Positions 15,170-22,532 of a stretch of DNA of 23,148 nucleotides are shown in pieces. This DNA is from JACOTV01 sp964445135 (lineage in GTDB: Bacteria > Patescibacteriota > Microgenomatia > UBA1406 > GWC2-37-13): positions 1 to 23,148 of the forward strand of contig CAYUJW010000012.1 in the NCBI GenBank assembly GCA_964445135.1, given 5' to 3'. A program made the position numbers and the translations under genes. Position 1 is the stretch's first letter; each line of letters opens with the position of its first letter. The notes beneath the pieces are model-generated. The model had not been told where the DNA came from, searched no databases, and was given only the letters and a program-made list of their open reading frames with translations.

Positions 15170-17338
15170 CTATTTGACAACAGCACGGCCAAAGCGCTGC
15201 TTGGAAAGTTCGACAATCTTCTCTGCATTTTCATTTTTGACCTCGGGAGGCGGCAGTGTCTTGGCGGGAAACGGCGTACTTGTCATGTCATCAATCGAGA
15301 GCTTCATCACCACTTCATGCTTCCCAAGACCCACCAAGTCCGCCTCGGTATAGATCTCTCCATATTCTTTTGACAAAATGCGCGCGTCGCGTGCGCCAAC
15401 GACAAATGAAATGAGTGTGCCCACATTTCCAAAGATAGCATGTTGAATAGTCTCATCAAGCTGTTCAATGTATTGATTGGCCAGAGTCAACGAAAGACGA
15501 TACTTACGAGCTTCTGACAAGATTTTCACAAACGAGTTTGTTGCAAAGTTTTGAAACTCATCGACGTATAGGAAAAAGTCCTGACGATCTTCCTCGGCTT
15601 GGTATGAGCGACCCATGGCGGCCAGTTGAATCTGGGTAATCATCATGGCGCCCAGCAAGGCTGCATTATCCTCACCAAGCTTTCCTTGCGAGAGGTTCAG
15701 AAGGAGTATTTTTTTCTCATCCATGATCTGCCGCAGGTCGATGCTGGACTTAGGATTCCCAATGATATTGCGAATCATACGGCTTGACACAAATTGGCCA
15801 ACTTTGTTTTGAATAGGCGAGATTGCCTCGGTTCGCAGCTTGTCGCTCATCATGTCAAATTCGCGATTCCAAAAGGCAAGTATCACCGGATCGGTCACGT
15901 GTTTGGCGACGAGTTCACGACGTTTTGGGGCATCAGAAAGCAGTGTGAGGATGTCGGGTAGGGTGGAGCCGGGGATTTCAAGCAAGGTCATGATGACGTT
16001 TCTGAGAATGTATTCAAGTCGTGGACCCCAGCTATCACCATACAGTTTGAAAAAAATCGACACAATTCCAGAGGCCACCAGATCCTTATGTTGCTTGTCG
16101 CGCACTTCAAGGACGTTGAGGGAAAAGGGGCGCTCCTGATCAAAGGGCTCCAGATACACAACATCCTGCATGCGACGCTTTGGAATATAGTCAAGCACAG
16201 CATTCGTGAGGTCGCCGTGTGGATCGATGATTCCGAGACCCCGATCTTTTCGAATGTCATCGATTGCCATATTTGAAATCAATGTGGTTTTTCCAGCACC
16301 CGTTTTACCCACGATATAGACGTGTTTGCGGCGATCTTTGGTGCTTATGCCAAATATAGTTGGTCTGTTTTTAAACTCGGTTTTGGCAAAGAAGTTGAGG
16401 TCTTGTTTGTCAAATGCAGGGTTGGTGGCGATGGGTATATTTTCAGGAGGTTCCCCCGATAGGGTCTTGCCCCACCCAATATTTTTAATACCTGCCATTA
16501 GTAGTCCCGGCGGATGCCAGATAGTTGCCAGCTCCTGAGCATTAAGGATTTGATGGCGATTTTCAAAGTAGTGAATGCGTCGCTCGCGAATACGTTTGGC
16601 TAGTCGATCCTGCATCATCTTGCGACGCTTGAAGCTGAGTTGATTGCCTTCTCCCAATGAAAATGTTCCGAATGTCCCTGCCAAATTTTGCAAGTATGAG
16701 AGCGGGGGGAAAGCTGGGTTTTGAGTCCCGACGATGAGTCGAATGCTTACTTTTCCACCTTGAAAGCTTGCTTTTCGCATAATAAGAAGCTTTGAAGGAT
16801 TTTGGGTGTATTTGCCTGATGGCCCATCAAGGCTCATAGCTTTGGCCGCATGCATGGCGCTTGCTTGCCAGGGGAAACTGGCGGGCGTCACGATGATTTG
16901 AATGGCTGCGCGTATACCTGCCTCTTGCTTGGATAAAAACCCAACAAGTGCCGACATGGGGTCGACATCGCGAAAATCCATATAGGTTTTGATGGGTAGG
17001 TAAAATGAACTGTTCAGATTCATGCGGCCCATCTCAAGATGCTTTGACTTAAAAACTGTCTCCATTGGGTCGGTGGTTTTTTGAACAGTTGAAGAGGGGA
17101 ATGTAGATGAGATGAGGCTTGAAACTAAGGTTTGGGCTTCGGCCGGCACGGTGACGTAATAATAGATCGTTTGACCAAGCAGAAAAAGCTCAAAGGCATA
17201 TGCGCGAGGACGTGCAATGGGGTGACGCCACAGCGGAACATGCGACGATGAGAGAAGTGAGGCAAATATCTGACTTGCTGCCTCAATTGGCGTTTCGTCG
17301 TCTCGAGGATTGCGCACCTGTAAATGCACGAGTGACAT
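15170..17338 (-). CDS. TraG/VirB4-like type IV secretion-type ATPase
   Basis: A 722-residue protein. The first 300 or so residues are a mixed domain without a clear membrane helix. The C-terminal motor domain has Walker A G344-K-T-G-A-G-K-T-T (IVGKTGAGKTTLISNM), an IIDPHGDL strand, Walker B with D593-E594 (FFLYVDEFQNF), and the downstream TraG/TraM-recognition-like pattern (RLSLTLANQYIEQL, FGNVGTLISFVVGARDA). Such ATPases power DNA or protein transfer, or pilus-linked DNA uptake, at the membrane. No relaxase, VirB6/8/10-like gene or pilin is in this window, so this is either a lone motor or part of a dispersed machine. TATACT (17349-17354) lies 10 bases before the ATG. The SGNH protein gene follows after 42 bases on the same strand. 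Confidence 0.9.
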   Translation of the reverse strand: MSLVHLQVRNPRDDETPIEAASQIFASLLSSSHVPLWRHPIARPRAYAFELFLLGQTIYYYVTVPAEAQTLVSSLISSTFPSSTVQKTTDPMETVFKSKHLEMGRMNLNSSFYLPIKTYMDFRDVDPMSALVGFLSKQEAGIRAAIQIIVTPASFPWQASAMHAAKAMSLDGPSGKYTQNPSKLLIMRKASFQGGKVSIRLIVGTQNPAFPPLSYLQNLAGTFGTFSLGEGNQLSFKRRKMMQDRLAKRIRERRIHYFENRHQILNAQELATIWHPPGLLMAGIKNIGWGKTLSGEPPENIPIATNPAFDKQDLNFFAKTEFKNRPTIFGISTKDRRKHVYIVGKTGAGKTTLISNMAIDDIRKDRGLGIIDPHGDLTNAVLDYIPKRRMQDVVYLEPFDQERPFSLNVLEVRDKQHKDLVASGIVSIFFKLYGDSWGPRLEYILRNVIMTLLEIPGSTLPDILTLLSDAPKRRELVAKHVTDPVILAFWNREFDMMSDKLRTEAISPIQNKVGQFVSSRMIRNIIGNPKSSIDLRQIMDEKKILLLNLSQGKLGEDNAALLGAMMITQIQLAAMGRSYQAEEDRQDFFLYVDEFQNFATNSFVKILSEARKYRLSLTLANQYIEQLDETIQHAIFGNVGTLISFVVGARDARILSKEYGEIYTEADLVGLGKHEVVMKLSIDDMTSTPFPAKTLPPPEVKNENAEKIVELSKQRFGRAVVK

Positions 17339-17348
17339 ATTATCTATC

Positions 17349-17354
17349 AGTATA
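17349..17354 (-). promoter_or_regulatory. -10 box of the TraG-like gene
   Basis: TATACT on the minus strand ends 10 bases before ATG 17338. No Shine-Dalgarno sequence lies between. The rest of the 150-base gap (17339-17488) holds one short hairpin, GCTGCA-TTT-TGCAGC at 17411-17425, without a following T-run. Confidence 0.5.
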
Positions 17355-17488
17355 GTCTATTGTTGGGGCGCGCAGGCGACAAAAAATGCACGGATAAACA
17401 TATGAGTTTTGCTGCATTTTGCAGCTGTCACGGGTTGAAGTTGGGGGGTGCAGAGTCACCTGGGGTTTGGCGATATTTGTTGTCTGGC

Positions 17489-17731
17489 TTATTTTTGCGC
17501 GGCGATGTCGCCGTATCCCTTATCGTTCAGACATTTTTTATATATCTCATCGATAGGATACCAAACGGTAGTGCCATCTGTTGGATTTTGAAGCTGATAT
17601 CGGCTGATTCGGGCACAGTTATCTACAGCCCGCTCACGAATGGCATTTGAGGCCTGATTATATGCGAAAAATGCAACAACGAGTGCGACAGCACAGCCGA
17701 GGGCAAATCGAATAGTTTGTCCAATACTCAT
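17489..17731 (-). CDS. Small membrane-anchored protein of unknown function
   Basis: An 80-residue protein with one N-terminal membrane helix (about residues 8-24, FALGCAVALVVAFFAYN) and a charged outer part with two Cys (DNCARIS, KKCLNDKG) that could form a disulfide. I do not recognise the family. It is likely real because a TATACT box lies 7 bases before its ATG, the start is a normal membrane anchor, and the gene fills a gap between two genes on the same strand. It may be functionally tied to the TraG-like ATPase 150 bases downstream, but nothing in the sequence proves this. Confidence 0.65.
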   Translation of the reverse strand: MSIGQTIRFALGCAVALVVAFFAYNQASNAIRERAVDNCARISRYQLQNPTDGTTVWYPIDEIYKKCLNDKGYGDIAAQK

Positions 17732-17738
17732 AACCCAT

Positions 17739-17749
17739 AGTATATCATA
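17739..17749 (-). promoter_or_regulatory. -10 region of the small membrane protein gene
   Basis: Overlapping TATGAT (17744-17749) and TATACT (17739-17744) on the minus strand end 12 and 7 bases before the ATG. The stretch is part of an imperfect palindrome, so it could also be a binding site. Confidence 0.45.
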
Positions 17750-17778
17750 CTATGACGGACCAATCAACAAAAGTGTGC

Positions 17779-20700
17779 TCATTTTCGGATTCGGTCTAGG
17801 AGGTGTCGCTTTACTCGCCTTGCGTGTTTAGTTGGAAAGATGAGAAAGGCGAAGGTTGGGATGAGAATAAATAGTCCGATATATTCCAAGTATTGTGGCC
17901 AAAACACAAAGACATATTCGGTTTGTTGAACAGGCACGGTGTCTGAAGGTATGAGCCAACCATTTTGCCAGTTGTTCACGAGCACGTGTTGGGGAAGTGC
18001 GCGCCCCACAAGCCAAGGAAATGCTTGGGCCAGCGGCGATTGTTGTACCGCGGGGCTAAGCATATATGCGCTCCAGCCTGGGTGGTAGGATGAATTGTCG
18101 ATAAGAAACGCCGGGCTTGAAGTGGTTGTGTCACTTTCTTGACGGTATCGGATTTGGGACAAGTATTGCACGGGAAGCGGTATAAAAACAACTTCTTTGA
18201 CTTCGTTTATGGTTGGGGCGCGGCCGAATGAGATATTATCCATCGCAAGTCCATATCCTATGCCATCATCGGTTGGTGGGACGATGAAGTAATCTGTGCT
18301 AAATTCTTCGGATCGACTCAGTTCGTCATACAAATTGCACGTTTCAGAATAATAGTTACGAAGGCAAATACGAAGGGGCAATCCCTGCACATTTCGAGCA
18401 GTAATCCCTATGATATAACCCATATTATGAGGGAGATCTTCCATGGTGAGGAAGCTGCCGATTTGTGTGTATGAGGAACGAAAGCGCGCCTTTGGATCTT
18501 GAAGTCCATCAACTACTTGTACTGCGTCACGATCGCCTGCGCCAAGCACAATCTGATCAGCAGTAAACACTCGACGTTTTGTGGGAAGTGAGAGGGCATC
18601 GCCGTCCTGATCGACATCAATTTGTAGCGTGGCAAAATCCAGCTCTGCCAGTCGTTGGTTTATCACGTTTGGCTGCGAGCTATAAATATAAGCTTGTCCA
18701 AGTGCAATTATGTCACCATCATGTATGTCGTCAAGCTTTGTATAAAACGGAGTAGTGTTGATGGTTGATTCAAGAATATCGCCGACCAACTCAACATCGG
18801 TCTCAAAACGGATGGGGCGAGTGATATTTCCTGGAATGATCGGCTCAAAAAGATATGCGACGCGCGATTCATTTATTCGCTCAAGCAACACCTGGGAATA
18901 GAGTACTGAGTCTTTTGATTTGAGCGCAGGTGGCAGATATGTTCCCGCCTCAGCCTGAAATTGCATCCGGGTGTTGTCCTGATTCAGCGTCAAATTGTCA
19001 TTTATCCGATCAGTCACTGAAAGAATATTTCGCAGAGGATAATAGTAGGTAAAGGGGGTTTGCACTTGTGCATCACTAATATAATCGCCAAGTTGCGCAT
19101 ATGCCTGATCTTCCCAATTCCACTGGTATTGTGGCTGCACATTGGAGCTTATGGCTTGGACACGAGTCTTAATCGGCAGGCGTCGCGTGGTGTAAACTGA
19201 CAAGCTACCAAACCGTTTATCACGCACAAGATCACCGTTTGTTACCAGCATTGAAACCATTTCGTCGGTCTCACGTTCAAATAATGTTTGTTTGCGATTT
19301 TTTGGGTCAGCGGTGATGACAGATTGGTCCCAGACAACATAGCGAATGTTGTATTTGTTGAGCGCTTGAACAAACAAGTCGCCGCGTCGACTATAGACTG
19401 CGTGTTGAAATTCACGAAATGCTTGTTCATTGTGCACATTCCATCGGTCAAAATCACGATCGAGGAGGGGCTGTTTGAGGTTGAACCATAAAAACCCAGC
19501 GCCTTGATAACCCCAATCATAATATTGCCATCCTGAGATGGTGTGAAGGGGGAGCGTGAGTACCCGACCATCACTTTGGTCCTTCATATAGCCCCAAAAC
19601 TCATGGTAACGCGTAGGTATTTTAATACGAAATTGTTCTCCAATAAGTTGGCCTTGAAACATGGGAAACGCATATATCAACAATAAAGACCCGATGAAGT
19701 AGGGGAGGATCTTTGCCTTCAGAAGGCGTGCGGGAAGCGTGGTGAGTGCGTAGGCAAAAAATATCGTATATCCCATCAATTGCACAATTGAGAGCTTGGT
19801 AAAGATAAAGCGCGACGCCTCTTCAAAAAGGCTGAGTCGAAGTAGGAGGTCAAATAACTGTTCAAACGGGGGAGTTCTATTGAGCAAGAGCGAGCAGGGG
19901 ACAATAATAAACGGCAACATTGCCAGCATCTGCTTTTGCCGCCGTCTTATGCTTTGCACAATTCCATACAAAACCGTTGCAAAAAATACATATCCGATAC
20001 CTGAAACGAGCGGATTAGATAGATGTTTTTGCCACTGTGGCATCAGACTTCCAAATCGATTGTTTTCAAAGTCATATGCCGACCAGTTGAGATAAAATCC
20101 ACGCATCAGCGCAACGTCTGATAGATATCCATTTTCTCGATTACGAATGCGATACTCCTGAGAGTACAGGCGATTTTGACGACTTTCTTTGGGTGTTTGG
20201 CTTCCTGAGGCGATAAAGTAAAGATTGGGAAAAAGCCAGAAACCGTTTATCACAATTGTCAGTGCGCCAAGCATCAGCGGTTTTTTGAGCGCCGCAAGAA
20301 CATTATTTTTGTGCACGTTCTCGTGCAAGGCAAGGCTCATGCACACCATGCTGAGTCCATAGATTGCGACAAAGGGGTACCAAAGATGTGCTGCATACGC
20401 TTGTGGTGTGGCAAGCAGTGTCGTGAGCGCAAACCATGCAAGCGCCGCTTTTTGTCCCGATTTGGTAGTTGATGTAATGTATGAAATGGAGAAATGAAGG
20501 ATCCAAGGGAGCGCTGCCCATTGTGTTGGAAACATCTCAAAAGGTGCATAAAATTGTTGAACAGTTGAGAGGTTGAGAAGATAAAAAAGTGCACAAAGAA
20601 ACGCAATATAAGGGTGTCTTTTTGCTGAGGGAAGGAGCGTCTGAGCAAGCCAAAATGCACCAAGCGGGCCAAGGATGAGACAAAGAAAGAGGTATGCATA

Positions 20701-20982
20701 GCGGATGTTTGACGTCACCAGAAATATGTCAAAAATCCACAGAATAACCACACGCGGCAAGTCGGCCATATGTGAGTGTCCAGCCAAAGCGCCAAGGCCC
20801 TGCTCCGTACGCCACACCCCATTTAACAGTCGGTCAAAGTTGAGTCCAAAGTTTAACTCAGGATGTAATGTGTCCCATCCGGTGACAAATGTATCGGGAG
20901 TGAAGTTTGAAATCGCAATGAGGCAGGTTATCAGTATCAGGAGAGCGGGGTATAGTATTCGTGATTGCAGCAAGCCTCGCAT
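17779..20982 (-). CDS. Very large multi-membrane GT-C-like glycosyltransferase or surface-glycan protein
   Basis: A 1067-residue protein. A helix near residues 10-27 is followed by an outer loop with TGWDTLHPELNFGLNFDR, then about ten more membrane helices to roughly residue 440. A large extracytoplasmic part follows (about 450-1010), starting with LPLHTISGWQYYDWGYQG, with a C-terminal helix (about 1025-1046) and a very basic tail. The acidic residues in the first outer loop (GWD) and the layout recall GT-C enzymes that use polyprenyl-linked sugars, such as arabinofuranosyl- or mannosyltransferases. Substrate is unknown. The frame runs on to a TTG at 21072, but ATG 20982 is preferred: TATTCT lies 7 bases before it, and the extra 30 residues are polar and precede a normal first helix. 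Confidence 0.8.
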   Translation of the reverse strand: MRGLLQSRILYPALLILITCLIAISNFTPDTFVTGWDTLHPELNFGLNFDRLLNGVWRTEQGLGALAGHSHMADLPRVVILWIFDIFLVTSNIRYAYLFLCLILGPLGAFWLAQTLLPSAKRHPYIAFLCALFYLLNLSTVQQFYAPFEMFPTQWAALPWILHFSISYITSTTKSGQKAALAWFALTTLLATPQAYAAHLWYPFVAIYGLSMVCMSLALHENVHKNNVLAALKKPLMLGALTIVINGFWLFPNLYFIASGSQTPKESRQNRLYSQEYRIRNRENGYLSDVALMRGFYLNWSAYDFENNRFGSLMPQWQKHLSNPLVSGIGYVFFATVLYGIVQSIRRRQKQMLAMLPFIIVPCSLLLNRTPPFEQLFDLLLRLSLFEEASRFIFTKLSIVQLMGYTIFFAYALTTLPARLLKAKILPYFIGSLLLIYAFPMFQGQLIGEQFRIKIPTRYHEFWGYMKDQSDGRVLTLPLHTISGWQYYDWGYQGAGFLWFNLKQPLLDRDFDRWNVHNEQAFREFQHAVYSRRGDLFVQALNKYNIRYVVWDQSVITADPKNRKQTLFERETDEMVSMLVTNGDLVRDKRFGSLSVYTTRRLPIKTRVQAISSNVQPQYQWNWEDQAYAQLGDYISDAQVQTPFTYYYPLRNILSVTDRINDNLTLNQDNTRMQFQAEAGTYLPPALKSKDSVLYSQVLLERINESRVAYLFEPIIPGNITRPIRFETDVELVGDILESTINTTPFYTKLDDIHDGDIIALGQAYIYSSQPNVINQRLAELDFATLQIDVDQDGDALSLPTKRRVFTADQIVLGAGDRDAVQVVDGLQDPKARFRSSYTQIGSFLTMEDLPHNMGYIIGITARNVQGLPLRICLRNYYSETCNLYDELSRSEEFSTDYFIVPPTDDGIGYGLAMDNISFGRAPTINEVKEVVFIPLPVQYLSQIRYRQESDTTTSSPAFLIDNSSYHPGWSAYMLSPAVQQSPLAQAFPWLVGRALPQHVLVNNWQNGWLIPSDTVPVQQTEYVFVFWPQYLEYIGLFILIPTFAFLIFPTKHARRVKRHLLDRIRK

Positions 20983-20984
20983 AG

Positions 20985-20995
20985 AGTATAGAATA
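20985..20995 (-). promoter_or_regulatory. -10 region of the GT-C-like gene
   Basis: On the minus strand TATTCT (20990-20995) overlaps TATACT (20985-20990). They end 7 and 2 bases before ATG 20982. This fits the short-leader pattern and argues against the upstream TTG start. Confidence 0.45.
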
Positions 20996-21092
20996 CCAGT
21001 TTTTAGGGAGCGGGACCCAAAGATTTGGCTCGCGCTATGTATGCGGCGAATTTGCTGCGGCGAGGCGGGCAAAGTTCATATGCCACTCAGAA

Positions 21093-21122
21093 TTGCTTTT
21101 TTGGGCCTACTATCGCTATAAT
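21093..21122 (+). promoter_or_regulatory. Promoter of the sialidase-like gene
   Basis: TTGCTT (21093-21098), an 18-base spacer and TATAAT (21117-21122) make a good promoter with a leader of about 20 bases before ATG 21150. No Shine-Dalgarno sequence is seen in the leader. Confidence 0.6.
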
Positions 21123-21149
21123 CATTGACTCACGAGTTATATGTGAATT

Positions 21150-22328
21150 ATGGATACTATACAAAGTCGGTTGTTTCGTTGGTCTTTGAGGGCAGAAGAA
21201 CTTCTGAGTACGCGCCATGCGCGACGGGTATTGCTTGCCGTCTTACTTATCGTTGTGGCATGTGTATATGTGCTGACCATGCACTTTGTCACACTACGCC
21301 GCAGCATAAAGGGCGCGACAACCAGAACGCACTGTATCAACACATACGTGCATCCGGCATATTCGGCTGATCAGATTGCTACGCTTGGCGATTTTGCCCC
21401 TGATGGACATACTACCATCCTCAGAATTGGCGATGAAAAGCGCACGTTTATTTCGGTGGGAGTTGAAACCAAGCTTATACGTGAACTGGCACAGGGCGCA
21501 CCGCAGATACAAACGGTATTTGCACCAAGTGGGGTGTTTGGAGCATATGATCGGGATTACGCTGGCATCACGAGTATCGTTCAAACCACTGAAAATCCAC
21601 TCATTTTATACGGCTTTTATCATGCTGAATTGAGAAGTGACCCCTATAACCCCACACAATATCAGGCGTCAATCGGATTGGCCAGTTCGACAGATGGCGG
21701 ACTGACGTGGGAGCGGGTCAAAAAAGTGCTTGGGAGTACGCGTAGTTTTGATGCCACACGTATTACCGGAGTTGGGCAGCCAAGCGCCGTGGTAATTGCA
21801 AAGGGCGCGCGCTCCTATGTCTATTTGTATTATGTTGATTGGGACGCCGGCGAAGATGCGATTCATATGGCGCGTGCGCCCATTGGCCAAGATGGCAGCA
21901 TTGGCGAATTTGCAAGTTATGCAAATGGACGATTTGTGGCGCCTCGCAAAAACAGACAAAGCACGCCGGTTGTTGTTCCAGTTGAGCACCAAGTATATGC
22001 AGCTTTGCCAAATGTTGCGACAATTACCAACAGTCATGAGCTCTTGATGGCATATGAAGCAGCTGATGGATTTTATGTAACAAGTAGCGTAGACGGTATT
22101 TCGTGGCGGCAGGCAGACAAATTTTATTGTTTTAAAGAGCCTGACCATATGCGGCGATTTAAAGGAGAAGGGGAGTATGAAAGTTATCCAACATTGGTCA
22201 ATCCAATCACTCAGTTAACAGATACGGTTGATCCATACCGCCTCCAGCTTCTCTTTGGTCAAGGGAGACCTCATCATCCTGTCATGACAACGGTTGATGT
22301 TGGAGCGCTCTATGGAAAAAGTGAGTAG
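21150..22328 (+). CDS. Anchored sialidase-like beta-propeller protein with Asp-box
   Basis: A 392-residue protein. A short basic cytoplasmic N-terminus precedes one membrane helix (about residues 26-45), and the rest faces outward. A perfect Asp-box, S-T-D182-G-G-L-T-W187, and a weaker one, S-V-D315-G-I-S-W, sit at blade turns, as in sialidases and related five- or six-bladed propellers. Other blade-like strands include ENPLILYGFYHAEL, AVVIAKGARSYVYLYYVDW and SHELLMAYEAADGFYV. I cannot assign catalytic residues with certainty, so it may be a glycosidase or only a glycan-binding propeller. It is divergent from the GT-C-like gene, suggesting a shared glycan theme. A terminator at 22445-22478 lies 117 bases after the stop. 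Confidence 0.82.
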   Translation: MDTIQSRLFRWSLRAEELLSTRHARRVLLAVLLIVVACVYVLTMHFVTLRRSIKGATTRTHCINTYVHPAYSADQIATLGDFAPDGHTTILRIGDEKRTFISVGVETKLIRELAQGAPQIQTVFAPSGVFGAYDRDYAGITSIVQTTENPLILYGFYHAELRSDPYNPTQYQASIGLASSTDGGLTWERVKKVLGSTRSFDATRITGVGQPSAVVIAKGARSYVYLYYVDWDAGEDAIHMARAPIGQDGSIGEFASYANGRFVAPRKNRQSTPVVVPVEHQVYAALPNVATITNSHELLMAYEAADGFYVTSSVDGISWRQADKFYCFKEPDHMRRFKGEGEYESYPTLVNPITQLTDTVDPYRLQLLFGQGRPHHPVMTTVDVGALYGKSE

Positions 22329-22377
22329 TGAGTTAACGGGTTGGAAGGTTTACGAGTTGCGGGTTGCGAGTTGCCTG

Positions 22378-22403
22378 CCCGCCGAAGCGTCTGCGAAGGA
22401 GGG
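22378..22403 (+). repeat. REP-like intergenic hairpin
   Basis: CCCGCC and GGAGGG flank GAAGCGTCTGCGAA, making an almost symmetrical hairpin just after GTTGCGGGTTGCGAGTTGCC-like direct repeats. Its compact, palindromic form is typical of small mobile intergenic repeats; related elements are familiar to me from CPR genomes, but I cannot verify copy number here. Confidence 0.5.
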
Positions 22404-22444
22404 ACGGTTGATGGCGAGCTTCTTAATGAGAAATAGAGAGCGGG

Positions 22445-22478
22445 GCAAATATCAAATTATGGTATTTGTGCTTTTTTT
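22445..22478 (+). terminator. Rho-independent terminator after the sialidase-like gene
   Basis: CAAATATC (22446-22453) pairs with GGTATTTG (22461-22468) around a 7-base loop, with one more G-T pair outside, and seven T follow shortly after (22472-22478). The stem is A/T-rich but long. It would end transcripts entering from the sialidase-like gene and separates it from the structured region downstream. Confidence 0.6.
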
Positions 22479-22493
22479 AGCATTAGCTATTGT
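22466..22493 (+). promoter_or_regulatory. Weak promoter candidate for the structured RNA
   Basis: TTGTGC (22466-22471) and TATTGT (22488-22493) are 16 bases apart. The same TTGTGC and 16-base spacing occur before the cohesin-like gene at 3131-3158. It would start an RNA near 22500, shortly before the first helix of the structured region. The -35 overlaps the terminator stem. Confidence 0.3.
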
Positions 22494-22532
22494 GAGAAAT
22501 GAGTGTGGTCATTTTTTCTCAACATAGGTAAT

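Noticed and set aside
17411..17425. GCTGCA-TTT-TGCAGC hairpin considered as a terminator
   Set aside because: There is no T-run after it on either strand in the needed direction.
20983..21072. N-terminal extension of the GT-C-like protein to TTG 21072
   Set aside because: -10 boxes sit directly before ATG 20982 and the extra residues are polar with no role I can see.
22294..22527. 77-codon + strand frame overlapping the end of the sialidase-like gene
   Set aside because: It runs through the REP-like hairpin and the terminator, has no initiation signal, and its first part overlaps a real gene.
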